Below the pieces are notes generated by a model. That model searched no databases and was not told the origin of the DNA. It saw only the letters and a list, made by a program, of their open reading frames with translations. Shown here piece after piece: positions 23,625-31,221 of a stretch of DNA of 33,201 nt. The position numbers and the translations under genes are program-made. This DNA comes from Candidatus Bipolaricaulota bacterium (lineage in GTDB: Bacteria > Bipolaricaulota > Bipolaricaulia > M55B111), in the NCBI GenBank assembly GCA_021735245.1, contig JAIPHJ010000020.1, positions 1 to 33,201 of the forward strand, read 5' to 3'. Every line of letters begins with the position of its first letter. The first letter of the stretch is position 1.

Positions 23625-23912
23625 TCAATCTTGAGGTGTGGTTAACTCCTTAACGATGGCTTTTCCACAGAGAACCTTGTCCACAGAATGGACGCTTCCG
23701 CCAAGCCTCTCAATTACGTCTTCGACGGTTTCGTAATCTATATCGTCTCCCTCCAGTGTAGCCTTTATATTTTCCACTTCGTGGTCGATCTCCACCATGG
23801 AGGAGTTTACACCGTCTATACAGTCTAGATCTGCCAGCTTTGACGAGTACTCTATGACCGAAGGTTCGTGTGGCTTCATTATGTCCAGCACCATTCTTCT
23901 GATCTTGGCCAT
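23625..23912 (-). CDS. DUF211 family protein
   Basis: A 95-residue ferredoxin-like-fold protein of DUF211, best known from archaea, where structures show oligomers and metal binding has been suggested. The sequence runs MAKIRRMVLDIMKPHEPSVIE.S..LA, then GVNSSMVEIDHEVENIKATLEGDDIDYE, VIERLGGSVHSVDKVLCGK and a final TPQD. Each block is characteristic and the length is exact. The ATG at 23912 is preferred over an upstream TTG because AAGGTGA lies nine bases upstream. Its -10 (TATAAT) at 23939-23934 and a dyad at 23945-23958 face the divergent regulator gene. Probable metal-related function with the downstream VIT-like protein is an inference. Confidence 0.9.
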   Translation of the reverse strand: MAKIRRMVLDIMKPHEPSVIEYSSKLADLDCIDGVNSSMVEIDHEVENIKATLEGDDIDYETVEDVIERLGGSVHSVDKVLCGKAIVKELTTPQD

Positions 23913-23933
23913 TTTCTGGATCACCTTGAAGAA

Positions 23934-23968
23934 ATTATAGTCTTTTAACAAATGTTAACCTATTGTTA
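23934..23968 (-). promoter_or_regulatory. DUF211 promoter -10 and overlapping dyad operator
   Basis: TATAAT occupies 23939-23934 on the minus strand, about 20 bp from the start codon, so the leader is very short. Upstream lies TTAACA-AA-TGTTAA (23945-23958), where the spacer and -35 would be, then a TAACAA half site (23968-23963). No consensus -35 hexamer is found at 16-19 bp, suggesting activator dependence. Confidence 0.55.
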
Positions 23969-24058
23969 CCCTGCACTCAATTAACTAATGCTACCTCGGG
24001 CAACGTTAGTCGCAGCTGTGCTGGGCCGACCCGCAACTCCGGTGCCAGTTTAAGCCTG

Positions 24059-24087
24059 TTGATGACGTAACAATGTTATGTTATACT
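24059..24087 (+). promoter_or_regulatory. Promoter of the YhbD-like regulator with a dyad in its spacer
   Basis: TTGATG (24059-24064), a 17-bp spacer and TATACT (24082-24087). The spacer contains a perfect TAACA-A-TGTTA dyad (24068-24078), closely like the one in the divergent DUF211 promoter. Binding between -35 and -10 is the MerR mode of control, so autoregulation is likely. Initiation near 24094 gives an almost leaderless mRNA for ATG 24100. Confidence 0.6.
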
Positions 24088-24099
24088 GGATTTGTTCCC

Positions 24100-24774
24100 A
24101 TGGAAGAAGAATTGATATCAAAAAAAGAACTTTTAAACGCTACAGGTATCTCCTATGGTCAGTTCTATCGCTGGAAGAGAAAAGGCCTGATACCGGATAA
24201 GTGGTTGATGCACAAATCGACCCGGACCGGACAGGAAAGTTTTTTACCTGCTGATAGGATATTGCCCAGGATTGAGAAAATAAAGGAGCTCAAAGAGGAC
24301 AAGACCTTAAAGGAGATCGCCGATTTACTATCTCCTGAACTGGTCGAGAAAAAGTACCAAAAGTCAAGCCTAACGGAACTGGACTGGGTTAACAGTCACC
24401 TGGTGGAGGCCTACGAGGAGATAGTGGGGACCAGGGAGCTATATTCGTTTAGTGACCTTGCTTACTTGATGGTCCTTTTTAGACTCAAGAAGTCCGGGGA
24501 AAGTGCCCGAAATATCTATCTGACTCTCAAGACTCTCGACCTGCAGGAGAAAAAAGCCTATAAGTTCGACGAGAAAATTATGGTTGCAAGGAGAAAGCCC
24601 GATTTCCAGAAGGTAGACAGAAGCCAGGTGACGGAATCAGGATTTTGTCTAATAGCTACAGGAGAAGTTAGATTCGACCCGTCCATCGAAGTCGTGAATG
24701 AGCTTAAACTTCCGGAGCTAGTGCGTGAGCTTAAGCTGCAATTACGGGAAAATGGTGGGCTGGGGGAGGAGTGA
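24100..24774 (+). CDS. YhbD/DUF4004-type MerR-like regulator
   Basis: A 224-residue protein whose N-terminus has a winged-helix DNA-binding region: ISKKELLNATGISYGQFYRWKRKGLIPDKWL, then STRTGQESFLPADRILPRIEKIKELKEDKTLKEIADLL. This is the pattern of B. subtilis YhbD (DUF4004), a MerR relative. The C-terminal half (helical, then RPDFQKVD..FCLIATGEVRF) is an effector or dimerisation region with no known ligand. ATG 24100 is favoured because it starts the conserved domain; no Shine-Dalgarno site exists and the predicted mRNA is nearly leaderless. ATG 24073 would lie upstream of the TATACT box. It is the first gene of an operon with a membrane protein and a bactofilin, and is divergent from DUF211. 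Confidence 0.8.
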   Translation: MEEELISKKELLNATGISYGQFYRWKRKGLIPDKWLMHKSTRTGQESFLPADRILPRIEKIKELKEDKTLKEIADLLSPELVEKKYQKSSLTELDWVNSHLVEAYEEIVGTRELYSFSDLAYLMVLFRLKKSGESARNIYLTLKTLDLQEKKAYKFDEKIMVARRKPDFQKVDRSQVTESGFCLIATGEVRFDPSIEVVNELKLPELVRELKLQLRENGGLGEE

Positions 24775-24778
24775 TGAT

Positions 24779-25066
24779 ATGCAAATAGAGTTCGACGGGG
24801 ATTGGAAGGTCTTGTTAGTGATCGGCGGCCTGGGGCTGATAGTATTTTTCGTAATAAGCACGATATTTGGCCTGGTGGCTGGGTTGCTGGTCGCAATTCT
24901 AAAAGGAATATGGCTCCTTCTTAAATTTCTCTTCAGTTCAATAGCCGGGTTTGCAGTCCTTGTAGCTGGGGCGTACTTTGGTTACCGGGGCTACAAAAAA
25001 ATTAAAGAGGGGACCCGGGAGGAAGCAGAAACCATCGAGTACACTGATGAAGATTTCGAGAGGTGA
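24779..25066 (+). CDS. Small two-helix membrane protein
   Basis: A 95-residue protein with a short acidic N-terminus (MQIEFDGDW), a long hydrophobic segment (about residues 11-70) that can form two or three helices rich in Gly and Leu, a positively charged turn YRGYKKIK and an acidic tail. No family recognised. ATG 24779 follows GGGGGAGGAGTGAT and lies five bases after the regulator stop, so it is certainly co-transcribed. Its position between regulator and bactofilin suggests a membrane partner for the latter. Confidence 0.75.
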   Translation: MQIEFDGDWKVLLVIGGLGLIVFFVISTIFGLVAGLLVAILKGIWLLLKFLFSSIAGFAVLVAGAYFGYRGYKKIKEGTREEAETIEYTDEDFER

Positions 25067-25078
25067 CTTCTAAAACCG

Positions 25079-25939
25079 ATGAACCAGGACGAGGAAGAAG
25101 AAGTTAGGGTTTCCGGATCCGGCAAGATTACGGGCGGCAAATACGGGAAGATTTCGATTACCGGCTCCGGCAGGGTCGAAGGTGATGTCGAAGCGAGGGA
25201 AATCTTTGCTGCGGGTTCTGCAATATTCGAGGGAAACGTCAAAGCTCGTGAGATAAACGTAACGGGCTCCTGTGAGATAAGCGGATATCTGGAGTCCGAA
25301 GAAGTTGTCATTAAAGGGAGTTTGAACGTTGGCGAAATTATTGAGGCGAAGGGGTTGAAGTCGTACGGCTCTCTTAAAGTCGGGAAAGACGTAATTGGGG
25401 AAGATATTTATTTTGCCGGATCCTCAGAAATCGAAGGGGACGTAGAGGGAGAAAGTTTTGTCTCCCGTGGTAGCTTTTCTATCGGAGGTCTACTTACCGC
25501 CGACGAGATTGATATCTGGCTGGGAAGTACAAATTCAGCAGGCGAGGTCGGAGGAGGCAGGATCGAGATATCCAAAAGAAGCGCCTCACTGGAGCCAAAC
25601 CCGGAGAAGATAAAGAACGGCGTTGAGAGCCTGGAGCGAGGACTGGGCAGTCTCGGTGAAAAGCTTGGCTTTAGTTTTGAGCTGGACGAAGAAAGGATCT
25701 CCAGGGGGCTAACGAAATTAGGAGAAAGAATTAACTACTACGTCAACGAGATCGGTAACGGCAAATTTAATTCGTCTTTAATCGAGGGGGATGAACTTTT
25801 ACTGGAGGGGGTAGAGGCCGAAACGGTCCGGGGAAGCAAAGTCAGAATCGGAGAAGACTGTGTAATTGATAAAGCCGAGTATTCGGATACAATTGAAGTC
25901 GTAGAAAACTCAACGGTGAATGAGCGGGTAAGGATATAG
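25079..25939 (+). CDS. Bactofilin-type polymer-forming protein
   Basis: A 286-residue protein whose first 170 residues are a beta-helix built of short Gly-containing repeats (VSGSGKITGGKYGKISITGSG, RVEGDVEAREIFAAGS and similar), as in bactofilins (DUF583) such as B. subtilis YhbE/YhbF. Bactofilins polymerise without nucleotide into membrane-associated filaments that organise envelope functions. The remaining 110 residues contain a helical insert (NPEKIKNGVESLERGLGSLGEKLG) and a second short repeat region (LLLEGVEAETVRGSKVRIGEDCVI). It follows a YhbD-like regulator, the same neighbourhood as in Bacillus. Ribosome binding site is distant. Confidence 0.85.
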   Translation: MNQDEEEEVRVSGSGKITGGKYGKISITGSGRVEGDVEAREIFAAGSAIFEGNVKAREINVTGSCEISGYLESEEVVIKGSLNVGEIIEAKGLKSYGSLKVGKDVIGEDIYFAGSSEIEGDVEGESFVSRGSFSIGGLLTADEIDIWLGSTNSAGEVGGGRIEISKRSASLEPNPEKIKNGVESLERGLGSLGEKLGFSFELDEERISRGLTKLGERINYYVNEIGNGKFNSSLIEGDELLLEGVEAETVRGSKVRIGEDCVIDKAEYSDTIEVVENSTVNERVRI

Positions 25940-26048
25940 AATAACTTCGATTTGCCGTGGTCTTCACGACACTTTGTGCCGCTGGGTGGAATATTTTTTA
26001 ATCCTCTCAAACCTTCCGGGTTTGGGTGAAGGGGTTGTCAAATCAATC

Positions 26049-26303
26049 ATGGGTATATTTTTTGGCTCGATTTTTACTTTTTTGGTCGCAATTTTTGGAA
26101 TAGTATTTGGATTTCTGGGGTTATTAATCGGAGCCGTTCTTAGCATCGCGGAATTTCTTCTTGCAGGACCTGTTATCATAATCATGGTCATTCTGGGATT
26201 AATTTTATGGCATCCATTTCTCTGGATTGTTCTATTTGCAGGGATATTTTACCTTTATCGAATTAACAAGAAGAGAAGGTATATAAAGATCAGACGGGGA
26301 TGA
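26049..26303 (+). CDS. Small polytopic membrane protein
   Basis: An 84-residue, almost wholly hydrophobic protein with two or three helices (MGIFFGSIFTFLVAIFGIVFG; IGAVLSIAEFLLAGPVIIIMVILGLILW; ILFAGIFYLYRI) and a basic C-terminus KKRRYIKIRRG, which would sit in the cytosol. No family recognised. A clear Shine-Dalgarno site is lacking at the ATG; GAAGGGG lies 15 bases upstream and the frame is open further upstream, so the start may be earlier. It resembles the small membrane protein at 24779 in general character only. Confidence 0.6.
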   Translation: MGIFFGSIFTFLVAIFGIVFGFLGLLIGAVLSIAEFLLAGPVIIIMVILGLILWHPFLWIVLFAGIFYLYRINKKRRYIKIRRG

Positions 26304-26437
26304 TCTTACGAGTACTTTCACGCGGAGGGAACTCCAGGCAGTAGGTGAAATTGAGTTTTAGGGTATTTAATAGCTCTGGCTGGTCTTCACCCGAGTATAT
26401 TCCTTTAAACTATAGCGAATCGATCGAGGGAGGCCTG

Positions 26438-27565
26438 ATGGAAAAGCGCGAAAAGTTAGAAAAATTTGGTTTCGATCTAGAATCATACGAAAAAGCAAAA
26501 GATTATGAACTCGATAGCCTGGTTATTAGTATAGGGAGTTCCATAACTACTCTCCTGGTTCTGATATTGTTTTTGTTTTTCGGAACAAAACCATTATACG
26601 ATTTTCTTGCCGGATTGGTCGAAAACGTTTGGGCGATAAGGGTTGGCTACATCCTGATATTTTCCGCTGGATTTTTTTTCCTGGACCTACCCAGTGGCTG
26701 GTTCAGCTACAAATTGGAGCACAGGTACGATTTATCGAACCAGAGTCCAATGAGCTGGCTTACGGACCAGTTTAAGGGTTTGCTTATTAGCCTGACGCTT
26801 GCTCTGATCGGATTCACTATTCTTTTCTGGACTATAGCCGTAACTGAACTATGGTGGGTCTGGGCCTGGATAGCGTTTACCGTCATATCGATTTTTATCG
26901 GCTTTATTTCGCCAACCTTATTGATGCCCCTCTTTTACGACTTTCAACCTCTAGAAAAAGAGGAATTGAAAAGGAGGTTAAAAGAACTGGCCAACCGAGC
27001 TCAACTAGAGGTTCTCGGCGTTTTTAACATGAAGGCCAGCGAAAAAACCAAGAAGGCAATAGGGGCCCTAACCGGAATTGGGTCAAGCAGGAGAATAATA
27101 CTCTCGGATACGATGCTGGAAAACTATTCAGTGGAAGAGATTGAAGCAGTCATTGCCCACGAGATGGGGCACCATAAATTCCACGATATTTGGTTCCTGA
27201 TTGGGGTGCAGTCCCTATTTAGCCTGCTTGGTTTCTATCTGATAGCGACGTTTATCGATCCTGTGCTGGGAAGTCTGTCGCTTGAACTGAACGTCTCGGC
27301 TTTACCGGTGATACTTGGTATGATGGAACTAATTCTTTTCGTTCTTTCTCCAGTAAAAAACTGGGTTTCCAGAATGAGGGAGAGGGCGGCCGACGGCTTC
27401 AGCCTGAAACTGGTCGATGATCCCAAAACGCTCGGTGAGGCCCTGGTTAAATTATCTCAGCAAAATCTGGGTAACCCGGCACCTTCCAAACTGGTAGAAT
27501 GGTTATTTTACGACCACCCTTCCGGACTCGACAGGGTTGAGAGGGCATTTAATTACGAAAGTTAG
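26438..27565 (+). CDS. M48 family (Ste24-like) membrane metalloprotease
   Basis: A 375-residue zinc endopeptidase in the inner membrane, similar to Ste24/HtpX-type enzymes. Helices cover about 26-50, 68-85, 115-165 and 253-305. The zinc-binding HEMGHH is at 241-246, and the third ligand is the Glu in the later SRMRERAADGF segment. VFNMKASEKTKKAIGALTGIGSSRRIILSDTML before the active site is the usual Ste24-type stretch. The ATG at 26438 is chosen because GGGAGG lies four bases upstream; the open frame extends 31 codons further without a good site. Substrates are unknown; quality control of membrane proteins is the usual role. Confidence 0.88.
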   Translation: MEKREKLEKFGFDLESYEKAKDYELDSLVISIGSSITTLLVLILFLFFGTKPLYDFLAGLVENVWAIRVGYILIFSAGFFFLDLPSGWFSYKLEHRYDLSNQSPMSWLTDQFKGLLISLTLALIGFTILFWTIAVTELWWVWAWIAFTVISIFIGFISPTLLMPLFYDFQPLEKEELKRRLKELANRAQLEVLGVFNMKASEKTKKAIGALTGIGSSRRIILSDTMLENYSVEEIEAVIAHEMGHHKFHDIWFLIGVQSLFSLLGFYLIATFIDPVLGSLSLELNVSALPVILGMMELILFVLSPVKNWVSRMRERAADGFSLKLVDDPKTLGEALVKLSQQNLGNPAPSKLVEWLFYDHPSGLDRVERAFNYES

Positions 27566-27640
27566 TTCCCGGGATTACCGTTAGAACTATCGGCAATGTG
27601 GATTGGTGAGAGCTTTATAAGGGGGGAAGTAAAAATACCC

Positions 27641-28354
27641 ATGAGAAGTAATAAATTATCAGCGCTAATTATATTCTTTTTAGTTTTTGTTGGTCCTGGG
27701 TTCAGCTTCGGTGCCGTAGCGGGGCCTGAGTTGAGTCCGGAAAAAGGTGGAAAAATTGATCTTGGAATTACTACCGAAGGACAGCTCAAAACGAGTTCTT
27801 TTACGGTGACTAACTCGGGCGATGCCCGATTGACGATCGAGCACTACATGACCGGCTGTTCCTGTTTGGAAATAACAAGCGGCGCGTCCGGAAGCTTATC
27901 CCCTGGCGAATCGGGGAAGTATAAATTTGTATTTGATACTACCGGGCTTGGCGGCAAGGAATCGAAAAAAGAAGTAATAATTTTTTCGAACGCACCAAAT
28001 AGTCCCCATAGAATTACGATTTCAACCCGGGTAAAGCCTAAAGCTTCGTACCAGACGAGCCCTGAGGAAATAATCGACGGATTTTCGCTCCTCGTTGACG
28101 TTAGATCTCACGAAGAGTTCACGAGAGGTCACATACTGGGGGCGACAAACGTGCCGGAGGAGGACTTCTCGGACTGGGTAAAAACTCTTCCTGAAGGAGT
28201 AATAGTATACGTTTACTCGCAGGAAGGAAAAATAAGTGACAGGTTGATAGAAGAAATAGATTCCGAACTCCCGGTCAAGCTAAAAAGCCTGGTAGGAGGT
28301 TATCTCCAGTGGAAGATCGCCCACGAAGGATATCTGGAAGAAAGCGGCGAGTAA
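27641..28354 (+). CDS. Exported DUF1573-rhodanese fusion, rhodanese site lost
   Basis: A 237-residue exported protein. A hydrophobic signal or anchor occupies residues 6-26. DUF1573 covers 38-133, with the characteristic immunoglobulin-like strands and a GCSC pair (Cys73, Cys75). A rhodanese domain follows (143-232), with LLVDVRSHEEFTRGHI and GGYLQWKIAHEGY conserved. The sulfurtransferase Cys is expected in the VIVYVYSQEG strand-loop, but Ser193 is there, so the domain should not carry out persulfide transfer. DUF1573 function is unknown, though it occurs in envelope redox and metal contexts. The ATG at 27641 gives a sensible signal; GGGGGAAG upstream is somewhat distant. Confidence 0.82.
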   Translation: MRSNKLSALIIFFLVFVGPGFSFGAVAGPELSPEKGGKIDLGITTEGQLKTSSFTVTNSGDARLTIEHYMTGCSCLEITSGASGSLSPGESGKYKFVFDTTGLGGKESKKEVIIFSNAPNSPHRITISTRVKPKASYQTSPEEIIDGFSLLVDVRSHEEFTRGHILGATNVPEEDFSDWVKTLPEGVIVYVYSQEGKISDRLIEEIDSELPVKLKSLVGGYLQWKIAHEGYLEESGE

Positions 28355-28384
28355 ATATTTCGATTAGTCCCTTAGGGAGAGTTA

Positions 28385-29428
28385 ATGAGAATTGAACGGA
28401 AAGAGAAGTATATAGAGCTCTCCGGAGATTTTACAGTACTTAGCTCAGCCCCATTCAATGGTGGACTAAGGGAAGCCAATCGAATTATCAATCATACTAC
28501 GTCCGTGGACCAGCAAGGTCCGATAAGAGACTACTTCTGCGAGGAAACCTCTCTATCCCGGGAAGAGCTGGACAGCGTAATAGGGTTTGTCACCGCCGTG
28601 GACGTGGATACTGCTTTTATCGGTGAATCGGCCTTTACCGATGGAGAAGTTAAAGCCGTTATTAGCGCCGGTGTGGGGAGCCCGGTGGATTCTCGGCCTC
28701 ATAATACGATAAACGTGATCGTATATACCGACGTAAATCTTTCACCGTCCGGGCTGGCTAACCTTTTCATCGTAATCACGGAGGCAAAGGTTTCAGCTCT
28801 TAGAAAGTTAGACGTAGTAAAGAACGGAGAGGAAATTACGGGAACTCCCACGGATGCAATTGCCGTAGCCAAACCAAATGAACGGGGCGAAGATGGCATT
28901 AATTTCTCGGGAACCGCGACGGACCTGGGAAAGTCCGTTTACGGTCTCGTGAAAAAGGGGGTAAGGGAGGCACTGGGCACTAATAACGGGTATTCTCCCG
29001 GAAGGACAATTTTGACTCGGTTGAGCGAAAGAGGAATAACCAGGGACGATATAGCGGATGCAGCATTTCAGCTGCTGGCGGGTGGATCGGAAGATGAGCG
29101 GGAACTGGAAGAAGAATTCTTCAAAATTCTGGAAGCTTACGCAAGCGACCCTAATATCCACCTGCTAGTCTCTACCGGATTTTATCTGGAAAGGGAAAAG
29201 GAACGGCTGGAACTCGTAGATGATCCCGGTCGACTAGTTACCGACGAGTTAATTGGGATTGATATCGCCGAATACATCGGGGGAAAGAACGCTCTCTTCA
29301 ATTTCGTCCGATACGACAGGAAAAAGCCGGGTATACTAGGAGAATTACCTCCTTTCCTTGATGACGCAGTCGGGGGATTAATAGCGGGAACGATGACGAA
29401 GCTGTTCGAGGATAACCCGAAGGCGTAA
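28385..29428 (+). CDS. cbiS: CbiS: adenosylcobinamide amidohydrolase fused to alpha-ribazole-phosphate phosphatase
   Basis: A 347-residue fusion. Residues 1 to about 215 are a CbiZ amidohydrolase (FNGGLREANRIINHTTS, VTAVDVDTAFIGE, GVGSPVDSRPHNTINVIVY, TGTPTDAIAVA), which converts adenosylcobinamide to cobyrate for salvage. Residues 225-347 are a CobZ/PgpA-like alpha-ribazole-5'-phosphate phosphatase domain (ILTRLSERGITRDDIADAA, LGELPPFLDDAVGGLIAG). The combination was characterised as CbiS in the archaeon Methanopyrus. ATG start with GGAGAG upstream. No other cobamide-synthesis gene is present in the window, so it serves a salvage or remodelling role with genes elsewhere. An archaeal origin is plausible. 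Confidence 0.9.
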   Translation: MRIERKEKYIELSGDFTVLSSAPFNGGLREANRIINHTTSVDQQGPIRDYFCEETSLSREELDSVIGFVTAVDVDTAFIGESAFTDGEVKAVISAGVGSPVDSRPHNTINVIVYTDVNLSPSGLANLFIVITEAKVSALRKLDVVKNGEEITGTPTDAIAVAKPNERGEDGINFSGTATDLGKSVYGLVKKGVREALGTNNGYSPGRTILTRLSERGITRDDIADAAFQLLAGGSEDERELEEEFFKILEAYASDPNIHLLVSTGFYLEREKERLELVDDPGRLVTDELIGIDIAEYIGGKNALFNFVRYDRKKPGILGELPPFLDDAVGGLIAGTMTKLFEDNPKA

Positions 29429-29473
29429 GCTATTGATGGTGTGGTGGTTGATTCGGTCTTCCTCGGCCTTAAA

Positions 29474-29508
29474 GTTTTACCCGGTACTGCCGCCGGTGCC
29501 GGTAAAAC
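29474..29508. other. Intergenic hairpin between cbiS and the MATE gene
   Basis: GTTTTACC-C-GGTAC pairs with GTGCC-GGTAAAAC around a tgccgc loop, giving a stem of about 12 bp with one bulged C (29474-29508). It lies between convergent genes, but neither strand shows a long T tract directly after it. A bidirectional transcription end or mRNA 3' protector is possible. Confidence 0.4.
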
Positions 29509-29583
29509 CAGGAACCCGTTCTTCAGGAATATTCTTTTCCCGTCGCTGAAATGCGGGTTAGGGAGATTCGGAGAATATCGATC

Positions 29584-31020
29584 CTACTCGGTTATCGTCT
29601 CTTCGAGGGTCGACAGTTCCTCGGCAACTTCACCCTTTTCTGCTTGCTCATCGATGATCTTTCTTTTCCAGGTTCCTTGCCTGAACCATGAATAGGCGAT
29701 AAATAACCCGGCTACGTTGGAAATAACGAACGCCCACCAGATTCCGGTTCGTCCAAGTCTTCTGGAAAGGACCAACGCCGACGGGTAACGAATAGCTCCC
29801 AGTATCAGTACAGCTATTGCTGCAGCCACCATTGTCTTGCCCGCACCTCGGAATCCTCCTGAAAAGACCCTCGCGGAACCTACGAAACCGAAGGTCAATG
29901 AAATGTACTTCAAAAATTCCGAGCCGACGCTAATAACCTGTTCGTTGGTAGTGAAGATGGATACGATAAAAGGAGAGAGAAAGAATACCCCCACTCCCAG
30001 CAAGGTCATTGCGAAGAACATTCCCAGGGCAGCAACGTAATTTGCTCGCTCGGCCCGGTCAAACCTCTGAGCTCCTATGTTTTGACCGGTCATCGTTTCT
30101 ACGCTTCTGGAGACGGCAAGCGCAGGAAGAAAAACTGTTGAAAACACCCTTATGCCGATTCCGTAACCCGCCACGACGCTGGTTGCAAACCCACCAACTA
30201 CGGACAACAAAGCGTTTACGGAGACGGCTCTGCCCGTTCCCTCTATCGAAGCCGGAATACCGATCCCGAAAATCTTCTTGAATAACCTGAAATCGGGTTT
30301 CATGTAGGATAGGTGGATTTGTAGCCCCTTTCTCCCCGTGAATAATATCCACAGGCCAGCTAATAGTCCCAGGCCACGGCAGAAAACCGTTGCTATAGCT
30401 GCCCCCTGAATTCCCATTTGAGGAAACCAGAACCAGCCAAATATCAAAAACGGATCTATGAGGATGTTCAGGGCTACCGAAAACAACATGACTAGCATTG
30501 GGGTTAGGGTCTCTCCAAAGCCCCTCATGAGGGCTATAAATACGGAAAACCCGAATAGGGCAAATAGTCCCAGTGTAACGACCTGAAGGTAGCTCGTAGC
30601 CAGGGGCACGACATCAGGAGAGGCGCCAAGCAGGTGTAAGACGGGCTTTACGAGGAAAAAACCACCGACCCCTAAAACTATCGCAACGGCCAGGCTAAAT
30701 GCTATGGTTTGCGAAGCGGCGTACTCTACGTCCTTTCTATCCCCGGCACCTTCGTGCTGGGCAACTAGAACGCTACCTGCTACCGCTACCCCCATGCCCA
30801 GTGCTATGAACAAAAACACTATCGGGTAGGAAAACGTAATTGCCGCGAGTGCTTCCTTGCTTAACCTGCCCACCCAGAACGTGTCAGTAAGACTGTACGC
30901 CGTTCTGAGCAGGTTCGTTATTATTACGGGCAGCGAGAGATAAAAAAGGGGTTTGATCAAGCTACCCGAGGTAAGGTTAATATCTTTCTTACTTCTGAAT
31001 ATCTTCTTAATGTTCAACAT
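29584..31020 (-). CDS. MATE family efflux transporter
   Basis: A 478-residue inner-membrane exporter with twelve helices in two similar halves. LFYLSLPVIITNLLRTAYSLTDTFWVGRLSKEALAAI is the classic first-helix motif of DinF/NorM relatives. The second half begins near FGIGIPASIEGTGRAVSVNALLSVVGGF. Such proteins use Na+ or H+ gradients to expel cationic or lipid-linked compounds; the substrate is not evident. The N-terminal basic leader (MLNIKKIFRSKK) and acidic C-tail are cytosolic. Its ATG has only a weak upstream CCGGG. It stands alone on its strand between two plus-strand runs. Confidence 0.9.
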   Translation of the reverse strand: MLNIKKIFRSKKDINLTSGSLIKPLFYLSLPVIITNLLRTAYSLTDTFWVGRLSKEALAAITFSYPIVFLFIALGMGVAVAGSVLVAQHEGAGDRKDVEYAASQTIAFSLAVAIVLGVGGFFLVKPVLHLLGASPDVVPLATSYLQVVTLGLFALFGFSVFIALMRGFGETLTPMLVMLFSVALNILIDPFLIFGWFWFPQMGIQGAAIATVFCRGLGLLAGLWILFTGRKGLQIHLSYMKPDFRLFKKIFGIGIPASIEGTGRAVSVNALLSVVGGFATSVVAGYGIGIRVFSTVFLPALAVSRSVETMTGQNIGAQRFDRAERANYVAALGMFFAMTLLGVGVFFLSPFIVSIFTTNEQVISVGSEFLKYISLTFGFVGSARVFSGGFRGAGKTMVAAAIAVLILGAIRYPSALVLSRRLGRTGIWWAFVISNVAGLFIAYSWFRQGTWKRKIIDEQAEKGEVAEELSTLEETITE

Positions 31021-31155
31021 CCCGGATGATAAAAATTGTAATATGAGTAAATTATTAATCAGACAGGACGAATAATCAAAGAAAGTTTGAAGTTTCTCGT
31101 CCAGACTTTAAAATCTCTTTTAGGAGTTCACCCTCGGATTGTATTTACGAAGTAG

Positions 31156-31171
31156 CCGTCCCAAGGGACGG
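31156..31171. other. Perfect short inverted repeat upstream of the DHH gene
   Basis: CCGTCCC (31156-31162) is complementary to GGGACGG (31165-31171) with two bases between. It is about 50 bp from the start of the DHH gene. It could fold in mRNA or act as a protein-binding dyad. The rest of the 31021-31221 gap shows nothing else I can support. Confidence 0.4.
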
Positions 31172-31221
31172 GGTTATTGACCCTTCTTATATGGCTAGTT
31201 AAGATTAATGAGGTGATAGAG

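Noticed and set aside
29441-29695. An 84-codon plus-strand frame overlapping the end of the MATE gene
   Set aside because: It is antisense to the real gene, runs through the intergenic hairpin and has no family features.
31177-31205. TTGACC, 17 bp, TAAGAT as a promoter for the DHH gene
   Set aside because: Initiation would fall within or after the ribosome binding site at 31210-31217, leaving it poorly placed; the -10 match is weak.
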